Below are positions 41,444-50,614 of a stretch of 64,000 nucleotides of DNA, piece by piece. Position 1 is the first letter of the stretch, and each line of letters opens with the position of its first letter. The notes beneath the pieces are model-generated. The model was not told where the DNA came from, ran no database searches, and saw only the letters and a program-made list of their open reading frames with translations. The stretch covers positions 868,001-932,000 of the forward strand of contig CAXNLE010000001.1 of assembly GCA_964203235.1 (NCBI GenBank). Direction: 5' to 3'. The DNA comes from BACL27 sp964203235 (lineage in GTDB: Bacteria > Actinomycetota > Acidimicrobiia > Acidimicrobiales > Ilumatobacteraceae). The translations under genes were made by a program, and so were the position numbers.

Positions 41444-42652
41444 CTATCGCTTGACGATAATTTCGCTTGACAGGTTCTTAACAGAAGTCTCACCAATCAG
41501 CGCCATTGTGCGCGAAATTCCGCTCGTGATGTGATCAAGCGCCCACTGCACACCAACTTCGCCGGCCGCACCCAAACCATAAAGATAAGGTCGCCCAAAC
41601 ATCACTGCACGCGCACCGAGCGCACAGGCTTTAACCACATCAGAGCCGCGGCGGGCGCCGCCGTCAACTAGTACTTCAATTGAATCGCCGACTGCGTCAA
41701 TCACACTTGGCAGCAATTCGATGGGTGCGGGCGCACCGTCAAGTTGACGACCGCCGTGATTTGAAAGCGCGATCGCATCAACGCCAAGCGATGCAGCAGT
41801 CTTAGCATCTTCAACGCATTGAATGCCCTTGAGCATGATCGGCAGACCGGATTCTTCTCGAATCCACTCAAGATCTTTCCAACTTAAAGTTGGGTCAAAT
41901 TGCGAATTGACATAGTCGGATAAATTGATCGCCTTTGAGCCATCAACATCTGAGCGACCAGCAACAGCGGAAAATGTAATCGGCTCGTTTGTAACGAACT
42001 TATATGTCCAACGCGGATGACGAATACCGTCAATAAAAGTTTCAAGACCAATTTTTGGCGGAAGTGTGAAACCGCGACGCACATCGCGCTCACGCCGACC
42101 AAAAACAGAGGTATCAACCGTGACCATAATGGATTTGTAGCCCGCCGCTTTGGCGCGTTGAACGAGTTCGCGAGATAGACCGCGATCACGCCAAACATAG
42201 AGCTGGTACCACAACGGGCCAGTTGCAACCGCTGCGACTTCTTCGATACTTCGTGTACCAAGCGTTGACAATGTAAACGGCAGAGAGTTTCGCCCTGCAA
42301 CACGAGCAACGGCAAGTTCGCCCTGCGGGTGGGCAATTCGAGTGAAACCAGTTGGTGAGAGAGCAATCGGAAACGGCACTGGCTGCCCCATGATCGTTGT
42401 CGCGGTGTCGATTTGCGAGACATCACGCAAGACTTTAGGGATTAGTCCAAATTTTGAATAGGCCGAACTGTTATTGGCAAGTGACCATTCGTCTTCTGCT
42501 GCTCCATCAAAATAGTCAAACACGCCGCCGGGCAGATTCCGTTTGGCGAGAAGGCGTAAATCTTTGAGATCACCACATGCAGCCAACCGGCGCTTGTCGC
42601 CATTGAATTCGAACTTGCGGAGTTGAACTACTGATCTAACTGATTTGAGCAT
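41444..42652 (-). CDS. FMN-dependent alpha-hydroxy-acid dehydrogenase (LldD type)
   Basis: The 402-residue TIM-barrel flavoenzyme contains GVFDYFDGAAEDEWSL near residue 40, the GTRSIEEVA and WYQLYVWRDRGLS segments, the active-site His in ALSNHGGRQLDG near 285, and the phosphate-binding region DGGARRGSDVVKACALGA near 330. It oxidises L-lactate or another 2-hydroxy acid, passing electrons to the membrane or O2. The actual substrate is not clear. TAGGGT (42664-42659) precedes ATG 42652 by six bases, overlapping the stop of the decarboxylase gene upstream; both genes may be co-transcribed as well. Confidence 0.88.
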   Translation of the reverse strand: MLKSVRSVVQLRKFEFNGDKRRLAACGDLKDLRLLAKRNLPGGVFDYFDGAAEDEWSLANNSSAYSKFGLIPKVLRDVSQIDTATTIMGQPVPFPIALSPTGFTRIAHPQGELAVARVAGRNSLPFTLSTLGTRSIEEVAAVATGPLWYQLYVWRDRGLSRELVQRAKAAGYKSIMVTVDTSVFGRRERDVRRGFTLPPKIGLETFIDGIRHPRWTYKFVTNEPITFSAVAGRSDVDGSKAINLSDYVNSQFDPTLSWKDLEWIREESGLPIMLKGIQCVEDAKTAASLGVDAIALSNHGGRQLDGAPAPIELLPSVIDAVGDSIEVLVDGGARRGSDVVKACALGARAVMFGRPYLYGLGAAGEVGVQWALDHITSGISRTMALIGETSVKNLSSEIIVKR

Positions 42653-42656
42653 GAAC

Positions 42657-44090
42657 CTACCCTAGCGAATTTATAATATCTGATACTTCATCAATCGTCG
42701 TTCGTGGATTAATAATGCAAAAGCGAAAAATAGTTTCGCCGTTAAGTGTGGTTGGCACTACGAATGCACGACCTTCGTTGAGCATCTTGTCACTCCAGGC
42801 TTGATATTGCTGTGGCGTCCAACCAATGCGCTTAAACACAATTACCGATAGTTCGGGCTCAAGCAATAATTCAAGGTACATCGCATTTTTGATTAATTGC
42901 GTTGCTTCGCGCGTGACTTGCAAGGTGATCTCCATTGCTTCTTCGTATGCCTCAGTGCCGTGTGTTGCAACACTGAACCAGAAAGGCAAACCTCTTGCAC
43001 GCCGCGACAAGTGATGAGCCATATCAGCGGGATTCGCAAGTGCGTCACCGAGTTCTTGTTGTTGCAAAACCTCTAGATATTCGGCACGTTGAGTATGCGC
43101 ATGGCGAGCCGTTTCGGGGTCGCGATAAATCAACGCACAACAATCGAATGGACCAAAAAGCCATTTGTGAGGATCGACGATAAAGCTGTCAGCAAGTTCG
43201 ATGCCAACAAAGAGATGTCTCACACTTGGTGCACATAACGCTGCCGCACCGTAAGCCCCGTCAACATGAAACCATGTTCCGAGATCTCGCGCTTGCTCGC
43301 CCGCCGCCACAAGATCATCAATCACACCAAGATTTGTTGTACCCGAAGTTGCAACAATTGCACAAATTCTTTGACGGTCTTGGTCGTCTAATTCAGCAAT
43401 GGCGGCGCGCAAGTTAACGCCAGACATTCTGCCCTGTGCATCGGCTTGAACTTTGACCACATCTGAATCCATCGCATTTGCGGCGAGCGCAACCGAAGAG
43501 TGTGCACCCGACGATGTGACGAGAATTGGTCGAACGCGGTCGTAGGCACCTTTGCCGTTCTGTCGCCAACGCCAACGGGCGGCGATTAATGCAGAAAGAT
43601 TGCCGGCGGTACCACCGCTAACAAAAACACCGGCGCTAGTAGCGGGAAAGTTTGCCAGACTTGCCACCCATTGCAATGCTTGATTCTCGGCGTAGACCGC
43701 ACCAGAACTTTCTAGCCAAGACCCCGCATAAATATTCGAAGCACTCAACACGAGATCAAACAACACCGCGCTTTCTGTAGGGGCGCCAGGCACGAACGAT
43801 AAAAACGAAGGATGATCAACACTGATGCACGCGTGAGAGAGATGTTTAGTGAAAATCTCAAGAGCTTTAAGACCGCCAAGACCTTCTGGAGTAATCGTGT
43901 TACCGACTAAGGCTTCTAGTTGGCTCAATGTTTTTGGGCCATCCAAGGGTGGCGGATCAAGCCGAATTCGGTCGAGTGCATATTCAACTACTGCCTCTGC
44001 GAGTTTTTCACTGTCTTGATCGTGATAGTGCATCCAATAACCATCAGACTCGTTGCCAGTTGACGGATGCTGTGGGAGACTTGTCACCAT
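42657..44090 (-). CDS. Group II PLP-dependent amino-acid decarboxylase
   Basis: The 477-residue protein is a member of the pyridoxal-dependent decarboxylase family (glutamate/aromatic amino acid type). The signature is the PLP lysine in SFIVDPHKWLFGPFDCCAL near residue 310, with HVDGAYGAAALC upstream and ISVDHPSFLSFVPG near 90 (substrate-side His-Pro-x-F). The VSGGTAGNLSALIAAR segment also fits. The gene is directly upstream of the LldD-type gene with 4 bp between. Substrate could be an aromatic amino acid or similar; not resolved. ATG 44090 or GTG 44087. Confidence 0.87.
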   Translation of the reverse strand: MVTSLPQHPSTGNESDGYWMHYHDQDSEKLAEAVVEYALDRIRLDPPPLDGPKTLSQLEALVGNTITPEGLGGLKALEIFTKHLSHACISVDHPSFLSFVPGAPTESAVLFDLVLSASNIYAGSWLESSGAVYAENQALQWVASLANFPATSAGVFVSGGTAGNLSALIAARWRWRQNGKGAYDRVRPILVTSSGAHSSVALAANAMDSDVVKVQADAQGRMSGVNLRAAIAELDDQDRQRICAIVATSGTTNLGVIDDLVAAGEQARDLGTWFHVDGAYGAAALCAPSVRHLFVGIELADSFIVDPHKWLFGPFDCCALIYRDPETARHAHTQRAEYLEVLQQQELGDALANPADMAHHLSRRARGLPFWFSVATHGTEAYEEAMEITLQVTREATQLIKNAMYLELLLEPELSVIVFKRIGWTPQQYQAWSDKMLNEGRAFVVPTTLNGETIFRFCIINPRTTIDEVSDIINSLG

Positions 44091-44132
44091 ATTTTCAGAA
44101 CCACGGTGCCGAACTCTACTTGCGCAAAACGA

Positions 44133-44144
44133 TATTCTTTAACC
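44133..44144 (+). promoter_or_regulatory. Leaderless -10 box of the cytochrome gene
   Basis: TATTCT (44133-44138) lies six bases before ATG 44145, which is chosen over the upstream in-frame ATG at 44067. Confidence 0.45.
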
Positions 44145-44546
44145 ATGCCCTCAAATTTTAGATTAATTAAATTTATTTCAACTTCAGTGTTGCTTATTTC
44201 AGTTGGCCTCTTCTTGGGCTCTTGCTCGTCAAGCAGTAGTTCTTCTTCGATTGAATTATCTGCCGAGGCTCAGGCTGGGCAAACACTTTCATCGGCTTCT
44301 GGGTGCGCAAGTTGCCATGGTTCAAATGGCGAAGGTCGTGTTGGCCCGAAGTGGACTGGTTTGGCCGATTCGCAAGTGACGATGTCTGACGGCACAACCG
44401 TTATCGCCGACGATGCGTATTTGTACACGTCGATTCACGAGCCGAACGCAATGCGCCGAAAAGGTGCGGTTGGGCAAATGCCGTCAAATCAATTGACTGA
44501 CGAAGAGATCGCCAGCATCATTGTTTATATACGTGCGCTTAAGTAA
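44145..44546 (+). CDS. Lipoprotein c-type cytochrome
   Basis: The 133-residue protein has a lipoprotein signal peptide with lipobox L-F-L-G-S-C near residue 27, then a Ser-rich spacer. A class I cytochrome c domain follows with the haem motif CASCHG near 53-58 and a distal Met in GQMPSNQL near 113. It would be anchored at the outer face of the membrane and carry electrons to an oxidase. It resembles cytochrome c subunit II-associated domains. Neighbours do not include an oxidase operon, although a SURF1 gene lies at 52514. Confidence 0.85.
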   Translation: MPSNFRLIKFISTSVLLISVGLFLGSCSSSSSSSSIELSAEAQAGQTLSSASGCASCHGSNGEGRVGPKWTGLADSQVTMSDGTTVIADDAYLYTSIHEPNAMRRKGAVGQMPSNQLTDEEIASIIVYIRALK

Positions 44547-44551
44547 ATCAA

Positions 44552-46168
44552 TTAAGCGAGAGTTACGAGTTCAAGCCACGATTCATTAAAATAGTCTTCT
44601 TGGCCGTCTGGCATTAATAAAATTTTTGTTGGTGCTAGTTGCTCAACGAACTCAGCGTCGTGACTGACGAGCACAATCGCACCCTCCCAGTTCGATAGTG
44701 AGTCAGCGACTGACTGGCGGCTTGAAGGATCAAGGTTGTTCGTCGGCTCGTCAAGCAATAGAAGATTATTTTTACCGACCATCATCATCGCTAGAGCAAG
44801 TTTCGTCTTTTCGCCACCAGATAAAGTTGCGGACTCTTGATAAACCTTGTCACCAGATAAGCCGAACATACCGAGCATGCCGCGCAGTTGAGTTTCAGTT
44901 AGACCAAGAGCAGAAGGTGCCTGGTCGCGCATGTGCTCGACAAGGGACCTTTGCGGAATTAGGTTGTCGTGCTCTTGCGCGTAATAGCCAACTTGAACGT
45001 TGTAGCCGTATTTAAATTCACCATTATCGGGTTTGACTTCGCCTGCCAAAATTCGCAACAACGAAGTTTTACCGGCACCGTTAAGCCCGAGTACGAGCAA
45101 CCGCTCGCCACGACCAAGATCGAAACTGACATCATGAAAAATATCTGGTCCGCCGAAAGTTTTTCGCAAGCCACTAACTGTTAGAACGGTTTCACCACAG
45201 TGTGGAGGCTCAGGAAATCGTACCTTCATTACACGTGCGCCACGTGCGGCATGCACACGAGTCTCTTCGATGCGACCAATTCGTTTTTCGATACTGTGCG
45301 CCATCGCTGCTTTACTCGCTTTAGCACCAAAGCGATCGACAACTCGTTGTAAACGCTCAATCTCTTTACCTTGTTGAGTTGCCTTTTTCGCTTGACGTGC
45401 TTCATCCGCTTCGCGTGAAATACCGTATTGCGTATAGGTGCCGCGATATTCGACGATTGTGCCTTCAGAATCTTCGTCTGGACGATCAAGATGCAACACT
45501 CGCGTAATTGCTTCGTCAAGCAGTTCAAGGTCATGACTGATCACTAATAGCGCGCCTTTATACGAACGCAGAAAATCAAGCATCCAAGTTTTCGCATCAA
45601 TGTCAAGGTGGTTTGTTGGCTCGTCTAGTAGCAGCGTGTCGCTACCGCTAAAAAGAATGCGCGCGAGTTCGACGCGACGACGCTCGCCACCTGAAAGAAC
45701 ACCTAGTGCAAGACTTAATCGATCTGGTTTAAGACCTAGACCAGCGGCGATTGCTCGCCCTTCACTGTCTGCGGCATAACCGCCCTTGATTAGAAAATTT
45801 TCTTCTGCTTTTGTGAATTTCGCAACGTTGCTATCACTCGCAGTTTCTTCCATCGCAATGCGAAGTTTCTCCATGCGGACAATGTCTTCATCGATGCCAC
45901 GACCCGACAAAATGTGCGAAATTGCTGTTCGTGCATCAAATGACCCCGCGATCCGTGGATCTTGGGGAAGATAGCCGAACCCACCTTTGCGATTAATGGT
46001 TCCAGACTTTGGTTCGTTTGCACCGCCGAGAACTTTAAATAGCGTTGTTTTTCCTGCGCCATTGCGACCGACAAGACCGACCTTGTCGCGCGGCATCACT
46101 GCGAACGATGCTCCATTGACGACCATCTTGCCCCCAATTTCGACACAGAGATCTTTGACCTGAAGCAC
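44552..46168 (-). CDS. ABC-F family ATPase (ribosome-associated type)
   Basis: The 538-residue protein has two ABC domains without membrane segments. The first carries GLVGRNGAGKTTLF (residues 31-44), signature LSGGERRRVELAR and LLLDEPTNHLDID; the second carries LGLNGAGKTSLL, LSGGEKTKLALAM and LLLDEPTNNLDP. A charged linker between them (about 245-305) matches the P-site tRNA interacting motif region. Such proteins act on the ribosome in translation quality control or antibiotic protection; the exact subclass was not determined. GTG 46168 is the start. Confidence 0.9.
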   Translation of the reverse strand: MLQVKDLCVEIGGKMVVNGASFAVMPRDKVGLVGRNGAGKTTLFKVLGGANEPKSGTINRKGGFGYLPQDPRIAGSFDARTAISHILSGRGIDEDIVRMEKLRIAMEETASDSNVAKFTKAEENFLIKGGYAADSEGRAIAAGLGLKPDRLSLALGVLSGGERRRVELARILFSGSDTLLLDEPTNHLDIDAKTWMLDFLRSYKGALLVISHDLELLDEAITRVLHLDRPDEDSEGTIVEYRGTYTQYGISREADEARQAKKATQQGKEIERLQRVVDRFGAKASKAAMAHSIEKRIGRIEETRVHAARGARVMKVRFPEPPHCGETVLTVSGLRKTFGGPDIFHDVSFDLGRGERLLVLGLNGAGKTSLLRILAGEVKPDNGEFKYGYNVQVGYYAQEHDNLIPQRSLVEHMRDQAPSALGLTETQLRGMLGMFGLSGDKVYQESATLSGGEKTKLALAMMMVGKNNLLLLDEPTNNLDPSSRQSVADSLSNWEGAIVLVSHDAEFVEQLAPTKILLMPDGQEDYFNESWLELVTLA

Positions 46169-46233
46169 CCGTCAAGGCTCGCACCGCTTTTGCCTCACCG
46201 CAACCTGTACACGAATCATCTAGTGTGATTCAC

Positions 46234-47022
46234 GTGACTGGTGCTTCATTGGTTCTTTTAGGTTCTGCGATGGCGATCACTTGCATGATGCTTATCGTCT
46301 GGCTGATCAGTCTCAAAATGCGAGATGCGTCAATTGTCGACATCGCTTGGGGCTCAGGTTTTGTTGTTGTCGCGTGGGTTAGTTTTTGGTTGAGCGAGGG
46401 CGAGCCGACACGAAGTTTGCTACTTACATTGCTGACAACAATTTGGGGATTGCGTCTCGCATTTTATTTAGCGAAGCGCAATCTTGGTCACGGCGAGGAC
46501 TTTCGATATCAATCAATGCGACGAAAGCATGGTGAAAAGTTTGCAATTGTTAGTTTGTATTCGGTTTTTGGTGTGCAAGGTTTACTGATGTGGATTGTTT
46601 CTTTGCCAGTGCAACTTGGACAGGTTCGAGATTCACCAAGCTTTGGTGTAATAGGCGCAGCAGGGGTCTTGGTTTGGGGTGTCGGTATGTTTTTTGAAGC
46701 TGTTGGTGATGCCCAACTTGCGAAGTTCAAACGGGACCCTGCGAATAAGGGTTTAGTGATGAACCGAGGTTTATGGCGCTACACACGTCACCCAAATTAT
46801 TTTGGTGACTCATGTGTTTGGGCTGGGCTGGGACTCATTGCAGCTGAATCAAGCCTTGGTATTTTCGGCTTACTTGGCCCAGTTGTCATGACCATTTTGC
46901 TGGTCAAAGTTTCAGGAGCAGCCCTGCTTGATCGTGCGATGCTCAAGCGCAAGCCCGGCTACGAAAAATACGTCGCCTCTACTTCGGGCTTTATCCCTCG
47001 CCCACCGCGCAGACTTAATTAA
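46234..47022 (+). CDS. DUF1295 membrane protein (steroid 5-alpha-reductase-like)
   Basis: The 262-residue protein has several hydrophobic segments over residues 5-215 and matches DUF1295: the conserved tail NRGLWRYTRHPNYFGDSCVW and the later KPGYEKYVASTSGFIPRPP are both diagnostic. Members are thought to be related to steroid reductase/methyltransferase membrane enzymes; activity is unknown here. Two starts are possible: GTG 46225 and GTG 46234. I chose 46234 because TAGTGT (46221-46226) is seven bases ahead. Confidence 0.88.
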   Translation: MTGASLVLLGSAMAITCMMLIVWLISLKMRDASIVDIAWGSGFVVVAWVSFWLSEGEPTRSLLLTLLTTIWGLRLAFYLAKRNLGHGEDFRYQSMRRKHGEKFAIVSLYSVFGVQGLLMWIVSLPVQLGQVRDSPSFGVIGAAGVLVWGVGMFFEAVGDAQLAKFKRDPANKGLVMNRGLWRYTRHPNYFGDSCVWAGLGLIAAESSLGIFGLLGPVVMTILLVKVSGAALLDRAMLKRKPGYEKYVASTSGFIPRPPRRLN

Positions 47023-47028
47023 TTAGTT

Positions 47029-48561
47029 TTAAGGCGCTTTAGGGAGTTCGCGAAGAACATAAACGCGTGTAATTTTGCCGAGTACATTCATCGACTCGCG
47101 ATGCAAAATTCTCTCTTTTATCAATTTTTCGCCCTCTAGGGAAGTTTGAATAACTTCGTATCTAATTTCGGCGGAGTTGATTCCATAAAAATGCTGTCCT
47201 GCGTGCACGCTGATTGGTGAAGCACTTGATTGATTTATTACACGGTTCTGCTCCATCCAAATAGCCATATTCTCTGAGGCATTTCCTTGGGCACGCAAAT
47301 AAGAGAGCCCCAGCAAAGATACTGCAGCAAACCCCAGCGCAGTTACCCCCCAAGTTAAGTTACGCAATTTCGAGCTCAAAATACCTGAGGCATCAACAAC
47401 CAAAATGAGCGCACCTGGTACCACCAACATCACATAACGCTGGGTTGGGAGAGTAAACGAAATCATTACCAAACTCGGGACTACCCCAAAAAATAAAACT
47501 CTAGATATTCGGGCCCGTGATTGCATAACTTTTAAAAGCACTAAAAAAACAGCAAAACCCACAACAAAACCGGCTGTCTGAATTCCACGCAGCATGTTGA
47601 TGCCAAATGGAAATCCCCCGCCAAAATCCATCTCGGCTACTTGAATACTTGAAAAATAAACACCAAAAATTATCGCTGCCGAAACCGATATCAAGCCAAA
47701 AAACTGGCTCTTTTTATCTTTGAGACTTTTCGAAATTATAAATAGTGGCAATGGACCAAGACAGATTCCCAAAAAGACAAGATACTTACTAAAAGTAACT
47801 AGAAATTTCGGAAGGTCAAAAAAGTTGGGTTTACCTGGACCATATCCATAAGAAATAAAAACTGAATACTTTGCGTACAGCCACCAAATATAAACAGATA
47901 AGATCGCACCGGGCACTAACACATAGATCGCAATATCTCGGCGAATCAATTTAGAACTTCGCCTCAACTCTGTTTTGTCTAGAACCGCGATTGCGATGAA
48001 TGCCGCACCAAAATATATAGGGATGTACTTGGTGACAATAGCTAGCCCAAAGATCAATGAAGCAATTAGTGGTTTGACCCAACTTTCATGTTTATTTTCA
48101 TACGCGATTGCAATCGCTAACATCAGTAGTCCAACCTGCAACACATCGGCGGTACTAGACGTCGCAAACGCAAAGAATAATGGATTTAGAATAATCAAAC
48201 TGGACCAAAAATAGAATAACGAGCGACGACCTTGCCAGCGATCGCGAGTCAGTATCCAGCCTGAAACAATTATCATCAATCCACCGCACAGCGAAGGCAA
48301 TTTTGCCAACCAAAACCAATCGTGATATCCGAAAATCTTGTAGATGATTGCTAATACAAATGAATACCCAAGTGGATTAGCTTGAACAGCGAAATAAGTG
48401 TCAATTTGGCCTGCGTATTGTGAGTCAGACAGTGCCCTAGCAGCCATTGAGAAAGGGTATTCGAGGTTCACATAACCGCGGCCCATCCACGGTGCGTACA
48501 ACACGACCATCGCTAGCAACATGTAACAAACTGGAGAATTGCGCTTTAAGAATAACTTCAT
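47029..48561 (-). CDS. Polytopic GT-C-like membrane protein (ArnT/PMT type)
   Basis: The 510-residue protein has about ten hydrophobic segments, an N-terminal segment with APWMGRGYVNLEYPF between helices 1 and 2, and a C-terminal soluble part of about 80 residues. The organisation is typical of GT-C glycosyltransferases that use polyprenyl-phosphate sugars, and ANPLGYSFVLAII in the second region fits. No direct family match can be claimed. It follows the tRNA-Gly gene on the same strand by 19 bp and may be co-transcribed with it. AGG precedes the ATG. Confidence 0.7.
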   Translation of the reverse strand: MKLFLKRNSPVCYMLLAMVVLYAPWMGRGYVNLEYPFSMAARALSDSQYAGQIDTYFAVQANPLGYSFVLAIIYKIFGYHDWFWLAKLPSLCGGLMIIVSGWILTRDRWQGRRSLFYFWSSLIILNPLFFAFATSSTADVLQVGLLMLAIAIAYENKHESWVKPLIASLIFGLAIVTKYIPIYFGAAFIAIAVLDKTELRRSSKLIRRDIAIYVLVPGAILSVYIWWLYAKYSVFISYGYGPGKPNFFDLPKFLVTFSKYLVFLGICLGPLPLFIISKSLKDKKSQFFGLISVSAAIIFGVYFSSIQVAEMDFGGGFPFGINMLRGIQTAGFVVGFAVFLVLLKVMQSRARISRVLFFGVVPSLVMISFTLPTQRYVMLVVPGALILVVDASGILSSKLRNLTWGVTALGFAAVSLLGLSYLRAQGNASENMAIWMEQNRVINQSSASPISVHAGQHFYGINSAEIRYEVIQTSLEGEKLIKERILHRESMNVLGKITRVYVLRELPKAP

Positions 48562-48580
48562 AATTGCCTGTCAACCATTG

Positions 48581-48652
48581 AGCGGACGACGGGATTTGAA
48601 CCCGCGACCCTCACCTTGGCAAGGTGATGCTCTACCACTGAGCCACGTCCGC
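48581..48652 (-). tRNA. tRNA-Gly (GCC)
   Basis: Cloverleaf on the minus strand: acceptor GCGGACG/CGTCCGC, D-stem GCTC/GAGC, anticodon loop TTGCCAA giving GCC, T-loop TTCAAAT, discriminator U. No encoded CCA. Confidence 0.97.
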
Positions 48653-48676
48653 ATTTACTTCGGTTACTTCACTTAC

Positions 48677-49618
48677 TTAAGGCTTTGAGTTTAGCAACGG
48701 GTCGGCAGTACTCAACAGTTCATTATTCAACTTTATTGAGTTAGTTAAACGCACAACCCCAGCGAGTGACACAAGCACAACTGCCCCGCCAAGCATCTGA
48801 ATCAAAGAAATCTGTTGTTTATAGACAAGCCATGCGCCAGTGGATGAAATTACCGGGCCGAGTAGCAAGATCATTGATGAAACCGACGCATCAACATATT
48901 TCTGAGCCCAAATCATGAAACTGTGCCCAATCGTGCCTGAAAACAATGTCATTGCAAGCAAGAAGCCAAGATCTCGCCACGAGATCTCAAGAATGTCTTT
49001 ACTAGTGATCAGCGCATAAGGAACAACAACACAAACCTGAATAACACTTACACCAAACAAAAACTGCCATGTATCGACGCCATCTACGCGTCGGCGTTTC
49101 GATGAGATGAAATAGAGCGTCCATAAAATTGCATTTATCAACGCTAAAAAATCACCATGGTACGTAGAGCCGCCTGTGTTGCCCGCACCAACCACAATCG
49201 CCATTACCCCGACGAAACTTGTCAATGCCAAAACTATTTGCAAACCAGAAACTTTCTCATTGAGATATTTTGGAGCCACGAACAAAACCATCGCTGTTGA
49301 AATATTCCCGATAATCGTGGCGTTAGCAACTGAAGTCGTCGTGATTGCCGTGAAGCCAAAAATTGTTGAAGCACCAAATAACACTCCAGGTACAAACACT
49401 GATTTCAGCAAACCCTTATTTAGACGCGAACCATTGCGTCGAACGAATAGATAGAGCAATGGCGGCCAAAACAACACCCGGTAAAACAAAATTGAATTAA
49501 TTGAAATTGCAGGAGCCAAGAAGAGTAACGGTCCAACACCCCACGCAAAAACCGCCACGAAAACGGCAAGAATAGGAAACTCGGTAATCTTCTTGCGACC
49601 AAACGCAAGGATGCTCAC
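48677..49618 (-). CDS. EamA-family DMT transporter
   Basis: The 313-residue protein consists of about ten hydrophobic helices in two halves of five each, the DMT/EamA arrangement. The halves join near residue 150 (DFLALINAILWTLYFIS), and GPVISSTGAWLVY near 255 is typical. It probably exports metabolites or amino acids; no specific substrate can be given. The gene overlaps the small gene at 49615-49845 by 4 bp, so the two are translationally coupled. Confidence 0.85.
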   Translation of the reverse strand: MSILAFGRKKITEFPILAVFVAVFAWGVGPLLFLAPAISINSILFYRVLFWPPLLYLFVRRNGSRLNKGLLKSVFVPGVLFGASTIFGFTAITTTSVANATIIGNISTAMVLFVAPKYLNEKVSGLQIVLALTSFVGVMAIVVGAGNTGGSTYHGDFLALINAILWTLYFISSKRRRVDGVDTWQFLFGVSVIQVCVVVPYALITSKDILEISWRDLGFLLAMTLFSGTIGHSFMIWAQKYVDASVSSMILLLGPVISSTGAWLVYKQQISLIQMLGGAVVLVSLAGVVRLTNSIKLNNELLSTADPLLNSKP

Positions 49619-49845
49619 TTTGAATTTTCGGGTGGGCGCAAATCAATTCTCAGGGTCAAGACTCCATCCTCAATAGTCGCAGTAGCATCGCCGAGCATCG
49701 CAAAATCTTGAAAGTCAGATTGCGCCTGCGCCAGAAAATGTTGGCGCTCTTCACCTGCGACGGGTGGCAATGGCCGACGTTTCACTGATGCTGCACGATC
49801 ACGAAACCTCGCAATCATTTCTGTCGGGTTAAACGTCTCGGCCAT
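49615..49845 (-). CDS. Small conserved-looking protein of unknown function
   Basis: The 76-residue soluble protein starts MAETFNPTEMIARFRDRAAS and is rich in Arg and Pro near the centre (VKRRPLPPVAG), then has a final beta strand DGVLTLRIDLRPP. No family is recognised. It overlaps the EamA gene by 4 bp and follows the 49855 gene by 9 bp, an operon-like trio. The conserved reading and ATG start make it a likely real gene. Confidence 0.65.
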   Translation of the reverse strand: MAETFNPTEMIARFRDRAASVKRRPLPPVAGEERQHFLAQAQSDFQDFAMLGDATATIEDGVLTLRIDLRPPENSK

Positions 49846-49854
49846 AAGACAAAA

Positions 49855-50085
49855 CTAGTTGTTGGCTAACCCTGAGTGTTGATTCTCAGAAACATCGATT
49901 CGCACCGCATCTAATAGACGAATCTTTTCTCTATCGCTAGCCCTGACAAAGTTGCGATCCCCCATAATTTCAAGAGGAGCAAGAACTTCCGGATCAGGCC
50001 GAGCCGCGTTCCAGAACCAAATCGTCACGCCGACCAATCCGCCACCGACAGCAATCATGATTAGGCCTAAAAACTTTAAAGACAC
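49855..50085 (-). CDS. Small single-pass membrane protein
   Basis: The 76-residue product has one N-terminal hydrophobic helix (about residues 5-25, GLIMIAVGGGLVGVTIW) followed by a charged tail of about 50 residues. No family recognised. The GTG start at 50085 is preceded by TAAAAC six bases upstream. Part of the same minus-strand group as the 49615 gene and the EamA gene. Confidence 0.65.
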   Translation of the reverse strand: MSLKFLGLIMIAVGGGLVGVTIWFWNAARPDPEVLAPLEIMGDRNFVRASDREKIRLLDAVRIDVSENQHSGLANN

Positions 50086-50212
50086 GGCAGTGTTTTACAC
50101 ATGGGTCTAACGGCGCAATAACTTCTTAGAGTTATTGAAATTTAAGCAACGATTCATTTAAACCTCAATTCTATGTGCAATGGTCTCAATGAAGATGGCA
50201 AAATAGACTCTA

Positions 50213-50605
50213 ATGAATAGCGATATTTCTAATGCCATTTCAGTCGTGTCTTTTTTTGCCGTGGGTTTTGGCTTACTCAAGTTATTAAATCGTTTTGAAC
50301 CACAATGGGTGTCAAAAGATGGTCAGAGATTTACAGCGAAAATTTCTCTAGACAGTGCGAAAACCGATAAGTTCACCGAAGTCAGAGTGCTAGTTGACGG
50401 CAAAAAGATATTCATCTCTGGGCGCGGGCGAAAAGCCAAAACTCTAAAAGGCAAATGGGCCATGTCGTATTCTGCAGATACTCAAGATGCTCGTCGCCGT
50501 CACTATGTAATTGTGCGCTCGGGCGACACAAAACCAAACGCCCTGTTAAGCGTGCCGGCATCAAGCCGATGCATCGCCGTGCTTGATGCTCTAACTAAGG
50601 CTTAA
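50213..50605 (+). CDS. Hypothetical protein
   Basis: The 130-residue protein has an N-terminal hydrophobic helix (about residues 8-25) and a beta-rich soluble domain with FTEVRVLVDGKKIFISGRGRK and RRHYVIVRSGD. The topology suggests a membrane-anchored small protein. It is convergent with metX and stands alone. No family is recognised. Confidence 0.55.
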   Translation: MNSDISNAISVVSFFAVGFGLLKLLNRFEPQWVSKDGQRFTAKISLDSAKTDKFTEVRVLVDGKKIFISGRGRKAKTLKGKWAMSYSADTQDARRRHYVIVRSGDTKPNALLSVPASSRCIAVLDALTKA

Positions 50606-50614
50606 TCAATCGCA